DNA of 19,732 nt from Acidimicrobiaceae bacterium (GTDB lineage Bacteria; Actinomycetota; Acidimicrobiia; Acidimicrobiales; Bog-793), in the NCBI GenBank assembly GCA_027306715.1, contig DAHUZG010000065.1:1-19732 (forward strand), written 5' to 3'. Below, in pieces: positions 15,352 to 19,732 of the stretch. Position 1 is the stretch's first letter; every line of letters begins with the position of its first letter. The position numbers were made by a program, and so were the translations under genes. The notes beneath the pieces are model-generated. The model searched no databases. It worked only from the letters and a program-made list of their open reading frames with translations, and was not told where the DNA came from.

Positions 15352-16100
15352 GCGCGACGACCGCCGACGGGGCCGGCGAAGCGACGGGCGCCGGCGGCGA
15401 GGGGCGGTCTCCGGCGGTGCGCGAGCCGCTGCTGTGCTTTCCCGACCCCGCTCCCGCGGCGCTCGCCAAGTGCCTCGCCGAGGCGGGCTACCCCTACCAG
15501 GCCGTGAGCGGGGCTGACAGGGCTCGCGACGCCGAGCCCGAGGCGGGGTTCTCCGGGGGGGTCGTCTCCGCCGCAGAGGATCCGGAAGCGGCCTTGGCGC
15601 TCTGTCGGGCCCTGCGCGGGGCCGAGTCGCCGCTCACGCCTCTGCTGCTCGTCGTCGAGGCCGGCCAGCTCGGCACCCTCGAGGGCCACGACGAGCTGTT
15701 CGACGACTTCGTGCTCGTCGGCTCGCTCGGCGACGAGCTCGAGGCGCGGCTCAGCCACCTGCTGGCGCGAACCGGGCGGGGCAAGCACCGCGACGTCATC
15801 ACCTACGGGCCTCTGGCGCTCAACCTCGAGACCTACCAGGCGGTCGTCGCCGGCCGGCCGCTCGACCTCACCTTCATGGAGTACGAGCTGCTCCGCTTCC
15901 TCGCCGCCCACCCGGGCAAGGTCTTCACCCGGGAGGTGCTGCTCTCACGGGTGTGGGGCTACGAGTACTTCGGCGGGGCGCGGACCGTCGACGTCCACGT
16001 GCGCCGGCTGCGGGCCAAGCTCGGCGAGGAGCACGCCAACCTCATCGAGACGGTGCGCAGCGTCGGCTACCGCTTCGGCCGCGTCCGGTGGGCTCCCTAG
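15348..16100 (+). CDS. glnR: GlnR-like orphan OmpR/PhoB-family regulator with degenerate receiver
   Basis: This 250-residue protein has a ~25-residue Gly/Ala-rich N-terminus, an atypical receiver domain (about 26-145) and an OmpR-type winged helix (about 150-245). The DNA-binding part (LDLTFMEYELLRFLAAHPGK, then WGYEYFGGARTVDVHVRRLR and TVRSVGYRF) follows actinobacterial GlnR almost residue by residue. In the receiver, the end of strand 3 reads GGVVSAAEDPEAALALCRAL: the position of the pocket aspartate (D50 in Streptomyces GlnR) holds alanine, and the acidic pair and lysine of a working receiver are absent. The segment LLLVVEAGQLGTLEGHDELF also follows GlnR. The GTG at 15348 overlaps the glnA stop. 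No histidine kinase is nearby. It probably controls nitrogen genes, including its own operon (inference). MtrA-like regulators are the next best match but keep the aspartate. Confidence 0.8.
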   Translation: MSATTADGAGEATGAGGEGRSPAVREPLLCFPDPAPAALAKCLAEAGYPYQAVSGADRARDAEPEAGFSGGVVSAAEDPEAALALCRALRGAESPLTPLLLVVEAGQLGTLEGHDELFDDFVLVGSLGDELEARLSHLLARTGRGKHRDVITYGPLALNLETYQAVVAGRPLDLTFMEYELLRFLAAHPGKVFTREVLLSRVWGYEYFGGARTVDVHVRRLRAKLGEEHANLIETVRSVGYRFGRVRWAP

Positions 16101-17332
16101 CCCGAGCGCGAGCGCGAGCGCGAGCGCGACTTCGGCGCCGTCGTCGGGGTGGGGGTGCCGGAGGATCCGGTGCCGCCACTTCCTCCGGAGGCTCCCGAAG
16201 CGCCGAAGGTCCCCGAGGCCCCTCGGCGCGTCGCCAGGGCGACGGCATAGGGGCCGCCCGGCAGGGCGTCAGAGCCCGGAAGGCGCTTGCCGGTGCTGAG
16301 GTCGACTCGGACGAGGTCGTTGGAGCCGTAGCAGGCGACGACGGCGATGTTGCCCGAGATGGCGATCGAGGTCGGTGCCTTGTCGACGGCGACCGGCGCG
16401 CCGGCGGTGTTCGCCGTCGTCGAGATCGGCACGACGTCGCCCGCCTTTGCCAACCCGAGCGCCGCCCACACCGTCGAGCCGTCACTGCTCAGCGCCAGGG
16501 CGACGGGCGGGCCGGGGAGCGCGATGGCGGCGCCGGCGGTGTTGGTGGCGACGTCGATCGGCGAGACGCTCTCGGAGTTGCTGTCGGCGACGTACACCGT
16601 CGAGTCGCCGGCGGCGACGATCGCCTCGGGGGCATTGCCGACCGTGATCGGCTTGCCCACCGTTCCGGTGGCGAGGTCGATCGGGGTGACGGTGTCGCCG
16701 ATGGCGCCGCTCTGGCCGGCGACGACGGCCCCGGTGTCGGCGACGTAGGCCCGGGTGCCGTCAGGGGTGATGGCGATCGCCTCCGGTCCCTCGCCGACGG
16801 TGATCGGCTTGCCGGCCTTTCCCGTGGCGAGGTCGATCGGGGTGACGGTGTCGGCCAGGGTCGATGTGCCGGCATCGGCGACGTAGGCGGTCTTGCCGTC
16901 GGGCGTGATGGCGATCCCGGCGGGCCCGTCGCCTGCGGCGATCGGCTTGAGCGCCTTGCCCGTGGCGAGGTCGATCGGGGTGACGTCGCCGGTGGCGAAG
17001 TCGGCCACGTAGGCGGTGGTGTGCGAGGGGTTGACGGCGATCGCGGCCGGGAACGTCCCCACCGTGATCGCGCGGCCCGGTCCCGTGCCGCCCGTCGCTC
17101 CGGGACCGAGGTCGACCGGGGTGACGCTGTCGCCCTGTCCCTGCGAGCCGGCGGCGCCGATCATCGTCACGTAGGCGTACACCGCGGGCGGCAGCGGGGG
17201 CAGCGTCGAGGTCGGCGCCGAGGTCGGCGGCGTCGTCGAGCCGCCGCCGCAGGCCGCTGCGCCGGCAGCGACGGCGGCGAGCACGAGAACGCTCAGGACG
17301 CCACGGCGCGGCGCGGCGCCGCAGTCGATCAC
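16097..17332 (-). CDS. YVTN-type beta-propeller lipoprotein
   Basis: This is a secreted or surface-anchored protein of 411 residues from GTG at 17332. The N-terminus (CGAAPRRGVLSVLVLAAVAA) is a signal peptide ending in a lipobox-like GAAAC with Cys 28. A Thr/Pro/Ser linker follows (GGGSTTPPTSAPTST), then six to seven beta-propeller blades with the YVTN/YncE pattern: TPIDLATGK, AIAITPDGTRAYVAD and similar. The C-terminus is low complexity: Gly/Ser-rich, TPTPTTAPK, then alternating Arg-Ser to the stop. Binding partner and function are unknown; such propellers are usually non-enzymatic. An upstream ATG (17395) is possible, but a good -10 (TATTGT, 17366-17371) lies between the two, favouring the GTG. 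It converges on glnR, and the two stop codons overlap by three bases (16098-16099 shared within CTAG). Confidence 0.75.
   Translation of the reverse strand: MIDCGAAPRRGVLSVLVLAAVAAGAAACGGGSTTPPTSAPTSTLPPLPPAVYAYVTMIGAAGSQGQGDSVTPVDLGPGATGGTGPGRAITVGTFPAAIAVNPSHTTAYVADFATGDVTPIDLATGKALKPIAAGDGPAGIAITPDGKTAYVADAGTSTLADTVTPIDLATGKAGKPITVGEGPEAIAITPDGTRAYVADTGAVVAGQSGAIGDTVTPIDLATGTVGKPITVGNAPEAIVAAGDSTVYVADSNSESVSPIDVATNTAGAAIALPGPPVALALSSDGSTVWAALGLAKAGDVVPISTTANTAGAPVAVDKAPTSIAISGNIAVVACYGSNDLVRVDLSTGKRLPGSDALPGGPYAVALATRRGASGTFGASGASGGSGGTGSSGTPTPTTAPKSRSRSRSRSG
16104..16127. repeat. GAGCGC hexanucleotide repeat (x4)
   Basis: Four perfect 6-base units encode the Arg-Ser tail of the propeller protein, starting four bases after the glnR stop codon on the other strand. 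It is prone to slippage in multiples of two residues. Confidence 0.8.
16668..16984 (-). repeat. near-identical DNA blocks in propeller blades
   Basis: GTGGCGAGGTCGATCGGGGT plus a following GAC recurs at 16668, 16824 and 16962, at 156- and 138-base intervals, and neighbouring stretches (TGATGGCGATC, GATCGGCTTG) are also repeated. They encode the TPIDLATG strands of successive blades. DNA-level identity suggests recent duplication or gene conversion. Confidence 0.8.
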
Positions 17333-17361
17333 AGGGTGCTCAGGTCGGCGCGCCACGCGCC

Positions 17362-17403
17362 GGTCACAATAGGCCGGTCGCCCCGGGCCGGTCACCCCGG
17401 GCC
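17362..17403 (-). promoter_or_regulatory. propeller-gene promoter made of three tandem 14-bp units
   Basis: On the minus strand three adjacent 14-mers read GGCCCGGGGTGACC, GGCCCGGGGCGACC and GGCCTATTGTGACC. The third contains TATTGT (17366-17371), a good -10, about 33 bases before the GTG at 17332. The first two cover the expected -35 zone and upstream. They lie between the ridA stop and the propeller start. Confidence 0.45.
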
Positions 17404-17410
17404 GGCGGCC

Positions 17411-17770
17411 TCAACCCCCGGTTGCCACTGCCCAGGCTTCGATCTCGACCGCCGCCCCGCGGGGAAGCCCGGCGACGCCGACGGCGCTGCGGGCAGGCCG
17501 GTGCTCGCCGAAAGCCTCGACGTAGGCGGCGTTCATCTCGTCGTAATCGGCGATGTCGGCGAGGAAGACCGTCGTCTTGCAGACGTCGGCCAGTCCCAGT
17601 CCCTCGCCGGTGAGCGCAGCAGCGAGGTTGGCGATCGCCTGACGGGTCTGGGCGGCGACGCCGCCGTCGACGAGCTCGCCGGAGCAAAGCCCGAGCTGGC
17701 CCGAGCAGACGACAAAGCCCCCGGCCCGCACGGCAGTGCGGTACGGGCCGAGCGGGGCCGACCCGCTCAC
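17411..17770 (-). CDS. RidA/YjgF/UK114-family protein
   Basis: This 119-residue small trimeric-type protein belongs to a family whose best-known members hydrolyse reactive enamines/imines released by PLP enzymes. It begins VSGSAPLGPYRTAVRAGGFV and closes with RPARSAVGVAGLPRGAAVEI; R94 matches the conserved substrate-binding arginine, and the acidic VEIE follows. Family members are usually about 125-130 residues, so it is slightly short but complete. The start is GTG at 17770, chosen by alignment to family N-termini, since no Shine-Dalgarno is visible. It lies 37 bases downstream of erpA on the same strand and is probably cotranscribed. It may belong to a RidA subfamily other than archetypal RidA, so I give no symbol. 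Confidence 0.85.
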   Translation of the reverse strand: MSGSAPLGPYRTAVRAGGFVVCSGQLGLCSGELVDGGVAAQTRQAIANLAAALTGEGLGLADVCKTTVFLADIADYDEMNAAYVEAFGEHRPARSAVGVAGLPRGAAVEIEAWAVATGG

Positions 17771-17807
17771 GCCGGGCTCGCGCCCGGGCGGCCAGGACCG
17801 AGGGCGG

Positions 17808-18176
17808 TCAGCTGAACGACGAGCCGCAGCCGCAGGTGCGGGTGGCGTTCGGGTTCGTGATGTGGAACCCGGCGCCCTGCAGGCCGTCCTTGTAGTCGAG
17901 GGAGGCGCCCTGGATCAGCGCCGCGCTGTCGGCGTCGACCGCCACGCGCACGTCGCCGAAGCTGCGGACGACATCGTCGTCGGCGAGCTCGGAGTCAAAG
18001 AACATGTCGTAGCTGTATCCCGAGCAGCCTCCGGGGCGGACCGCGACACGGAGCACGAGCTGGTCGGCCCCCTCCTCCTCGGCAAGAAGCTGGGCCACCT
18101 TCTCAGCGGCGCGGTCGGTGAGCGTCACCGGGCCGGGCCGGCGGCCGATCTTCACAGTCGTCGTCGCGAGAGCCAC
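17808..18176 (-). CDS. erpA: A-type iron-sulfur cluster carrier (ErpA/IscA family)
   Basis: This 122-residue protein accepts and passes on Fe-S clusters to client enzymes. The three invariant cysteines are present: C51 in RPGGCSGYSYDM, and C115 and C117 in TRTCGCGSSF. The PVTLTDRAAEKVAQLL N-terminus and GAGFHITNPNA are also typical. The start is GTG at 18176 with AAAGGAG seven bases upstream, and a -10 (TAAGAT, 18211-18216) gives a leader of about 28 bases. A long minus-strand frame extending upstream to 19619 lies opposite mrp and is a shadow. ridA follows after 37 bases. It is divergent from mrp, another Fe-S carrier-type gene, so the intergenic region may coordinate cluster delivery. Confidence 0.93.
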   Translation of the reverse strand: MALATTTVKIGRRPGPVTLTDRAAEKVAQLLAEEEGADQLVLRVAVRPGGCSGYSYDMFFDSELADDDVVRSFGDVRVAVDADSAALIQGASLDYKDGLQGAGFHITNPNATRTCGCGSSFS

Positions 18177-18210
18177 CTGGCTGCTCCTTTGTCGTTCGCG
18201 TTGAGGAAGA

Positions 18211-18216
18211 ATCTTA
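18211..18216 (-). promoter_or_regulatory. candidate -10 of erpA
   Basis: Minus-strand TAAGAT, five of six matches to TATAAT, lies 34 bases upstream of the GTG at 18176. No -35 is recognisable, because that zone is occupied by a GC palindrome. Confidence 0.5.
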
Positions 18217-18228
18217 CCCGCGCCCTCC

Positions 18229-18244
18229 GGCGCGCCGGCGCGCC
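18229..18244. promoter_or_regulatory. duplicated GGCGCGCC palindrome in the erpA-mrp intergenic region
   Basis: GGCGCGCC occurs twice back to back, making a 16-base self-complementary block. It sits 12 bases upstream of the erpA -10, at its -35 position, and about 58 bases before the mrp -10. It could be a regulator site for both genes or simply a product of GC bias. Confidence 0.25.
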
Positions 18245-18295
18245 TCGTCCCCGTGGCCGCCTCGGGCCGCCCCGGGGGGAAGGCGCCGGGCCGGG

Positions 18296-18309
18296 CTGCC
18301 GGTACGATG
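18296..18309 (+). promoter_or_regulatory. candidate promoter of mrp
   Basis: TACGAT (18303-18308) lies nine bases before the ATG at 18318, within a 14-base block identical to that upstream of nadE. The transcript would be leaderless or carry only a few leader bases; the AGGGG next to the ATG is too close to act as a normal Shine-Dalgarno. Confidence 0.4.
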
Positions 18310-18317
18310 CAGGGGCG

Positions 18318-19523
18318 ATGGACGAGCACGAGCCGGGTGACGTCGCAGCGGGTGACGTCGCGACGGCCGAGGCGGTGCGCACAGCGCTGCGCTCGGTCCT
18401 CGACCCCGAGCTCGGCGACGACATCGTCGATCTCGGCATGGTCCGCTCCGTCACCTGCTCGGGCGGCGACGTGGAGGTGGAGGTGGCGCTCACGAGCGCT
18501 GCCTGCCCGTTGCGCCGGGAGCTGCGTGGGTCGGTGGAGGGCGCCGTGGCCGCGCTGCCGGGGGTGCGCCACGTCGAGGTGACGACGGGCCTGATGGACC
18601 CCGGCGAGCGGGCGCGGCTGATGGACCGTGCCCGGCGCGCCGCCCAGCGGCCGATCCCGACCGACATCCCCGAGCGGGCCCGCGTGCTCGCCGTCGGGTC
18701 GGGCAAGGGCGGGGTCGGCAAGAGCTCGATAGCGGTCAACCTCGCTGCCGCCCTCGCCGCCGGCGGCTGCACCGTCGGCCTGCTCGACGCCGACATCTGG
18801 GGCTTCTCGGTGCCACGGATGCTCGGCCTCGACGCCCCGCTCGAGGCGCGCCAGGGCCGCATCGTGCCGCTCGAGCTGCGGGCCGGCAAGGGCCTGCTGC
18901 GGGTGGTGTCGATGGGCTTCCTCTCGAGCGAGGACGAGGCGATCATGTGGCGCGGGCTGATGCTCAACCGCGCCCTGCAGCACTTCCTCGAGGACGTCAC
19001 CTGGGGCGAGCTCGACTACCTCGTCGTCGACCTCCCGCCGGGCACGGGCGACGTCTCGATGGGGCTGGCACGGATGCTTCCGCGCGCCGAGCTGCTCGTC
19101 GTCACGACTCCCGCCCTGGCGGCCCAGAAGGTCGCCGGGCGTGCCGCCGACATGGCACGGCGGAGCCACCTGCGGGTGGTCGGCGTGATCGAGTCGATGT
19201 CGGGGTTCTTCTGCGAGCACGGCATTCGCCACGATCTCTTCGGCAGCGGCGGCGGCGAGCGTCTGGCGGCCGAGATCGGCGCCCCCTTGCTCGCCGCTGT
19301 GCCGCTGCATCCCGACATCGCCGCGGCCGGCGACGCCGGACACCCGGTCGCCCTCGAGCCCTCGGGCCCGCTCGCGAAGGTGTTCGCCGACCTCGCGGCG
19401 CGCGTCGTCGCACTGCCCCCGCCCCCTCCGGCCGTGCACGGCTGCGGCGCACGGCTGGTGGCGATGCTCGAGGCATCCCTGGCGGCCCCGGCGCCGGCGC
19501 CGGGGCGGGCGGTCGGCGTCTAG
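18318..19523 (+). CDS. mrp: Mrp/ApbC-family P-loop ATPase (Fe-S carrier type)
   Basis: The 401-residue protein has an N-terminal MIP18/DUF59 domain (about residues 15-95, with C63 in SAACPLRREL) and a Mrp ATPase domain with the deviant Walker A GSGKGGVGKSS (127-137), LLDADIWGFSVPRMLG, and Walker B-like LVVDLPPGTGD. In ApbC/Nbp35 proteins a CxxC follows the ENMS motif and bridges an Fe-S cluster. Here IESMSGFFCEHG keeps only C299; the second cysteine is absent, as in a number of actinobacterial Mrp proteins. An extra C-terminal Pro/Ala-rich tail is present. The ATG at 18318 is preferred; a frame extending upstream is GC-rich shadow opposite ridA/erpA. It is divergent from erpA and transcribed towards the MBL-fold gene. 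Confidence 0.9.
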   Translation: MDEHEPGDVAAGDVATAEAVRTALRSVLDPELGDDIVDLGMVRSVTCSGGDVEVEVALTSAACPLRRELRGSVEGAVAALPGVRHVEVTTGLMDPGERARLMDRARRAAQRPIPTDIPERARVLAVGSGKGGVGKSSIAVNLAAALAAGGCTVGLLDADIWGFSVPRMLGLDAPLEARQGRIVPLELRAGKGLLRVVSMGFLSSEDEAIMWRGLMLNRALQHFLEDVTWGELDYLVVDLPPGTGDVSMGLARMLPRAELLVVTTPALAAQKVAGRAADMARRSHLRVVGVIESMSGFFCEHGIRHDLFGSGGGERLAAEIGAPLLAAVPLHPDIAAAGDAGHPVALEPSGPLAKVFADLAARVVALPPPPPAVHGCGARLVAMLEASLAAPAPAPGRAVGV

Positions 19524-19528
19524 CGCTT

Positions 19529-19553
19529 CTCGGCGCCCGCCCCGAGCGCCGGG
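19529..19553. terminator. possible bidirectional terminator between convergent genes
   Basis: CGGCGC (19531-19536) pairs with GCGCCG (19546-19551), extended by a T-G and a C-G pair outside, with a nine-base loop. It lies in the 37-base gap between the mrp stop and the stop of the convergent MBL-fold gene. There is no T-run. Confidence 0.35.
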
Positions 19554-19560
19554 CCGCCGC

Positions 19561-19732
19561 TCAGCCGCCGAGGGATCGCCAGCGCGTCCGACGGTCGTCG
19601 GCGTCATCCCCGGCGGCAAGCCCGTCTGCGGCGAGCTTTCGCAGGTGAGCCCACACGCTCAGCCCCGCAGCCTCGTGGAGCGGTCCCGGCCGCCGGGTGT
19701 AGACCTCGTCGACGATCTCGTCGGCACGGGCG
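19561..19732 (-). CDS. MBL-fold metallo-hydrolase, partial (C-terminal 56 residues)
   Basis: A minus-strand frame enters from the right edge and stops with TGA at 19561. The readable end includes ADEIVDEVYTRRPGPLHEAA and SVWAHLRKLAADG. The pattern VYT..P.LH.AA..SVWAHL.KL...G is the winged-helix tail of LACTB2-like metallo-beta-lactamase-fold hydrolases in Actinobacteria, which lies after the metal-binding domain; the catalytic histidines would be outside the window. An acidic/Arg-rich end follows. Judged by the tail only, the identification is probable but not certain. Confidence 0.6.
   Translation of the reverse strand, partial: ARADEIVDEVYTRRPGPLHEAAGLSVWAHLRKLAADGLAAGDDADDRRTRWRSLGG

Noticed and set aside
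17333..17395. Longer propeller protein from ATG 17395
   Set aside because: The added 21 residues (Arg/Pro-rich) would precede the signal peptide, and a good -10 lies inside the stretch.

Overview
The window is very GC-rich and protein-dense, with third codon positions almost always G or C, frequent GTG starts, and several 4-base ATGA/GTGA gene overlaps. The gene content is actinobacterial: a lysine-tailed TopA with no zinc fingers in a topA-tmk-holB operon, a GlnR-type orphan regulator, an APC permease beside two TrkA proteins, an HrdB/SigB-like sigma factor, and a glutaminase-fused NadE. An uncultured Actinomycetota lineage, perhaps Acidimicrobiia, fits best, but the lineage is an inference. 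I see no tRNA, rRNA, CRISPR array, transposase or phage gene. This looks like core chromosome.

Layout. 1-5313 (minus): topA, tmk and holB are chained by 4-base overlaps, followed by a partial unknown gene that has its own strong ribosome binding site. 5371-5389 holds a 19-bp palindrome between the permease and topA. 5393-7765 (minus) is a KimA-type APC permease with a cytosolic UspA-like domain and an additional C-terminal OB-fold. Divergent from it, 7893-10130 (plus) encodes two TrkA-like RCK proteins and a HAD phosphatase with a C-terminal membrane segment. 10143-10217 (minus) encodes a 24-residue membrane peptide, downstream of a primary-type sigma factor (10301-11245, minus). 11487-13876 (minus) is nadE with an overlapping unknown helical gene that ends in an 11-bp hairpin. 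Divergent from nadE, 13996-16100 (plus) is glnA overlapped by a glnR-like gene. 16097-17332 (minus) is a lipoprotein beta-propeller whose stop codon overlaps that of glnR. 17411-18176 (minus) is erpA then ridA. Divergent from erpA, 18318-19523 (plus) is mrp. The window ends with the tail of an MBL-fold hydrolase (minus).

Functional themes: potassium transport and its gating (permease plus RCK pair), nitrogen assimilation with its regulator (glnA-glnR, glutamine-using nadE), Fe-S cluster delivery (erpA, mrp), and DNA topology/replication (topA, tmk, holB). The most unusual items are: (i) fusion of an OB-fold domain, which in mycobacteria is a separate protein encoded a few genes away, onto the permease; (ii) a GlnR-like protein without the pocket aspartate, translationally coupled to glnA; (iii) three tandem 14-bp units at the propeller gene's promoter; and (iv) an identical 14-base promoter block in front of nadE and mrp, placed so that the nadE transcript would be leaderless.
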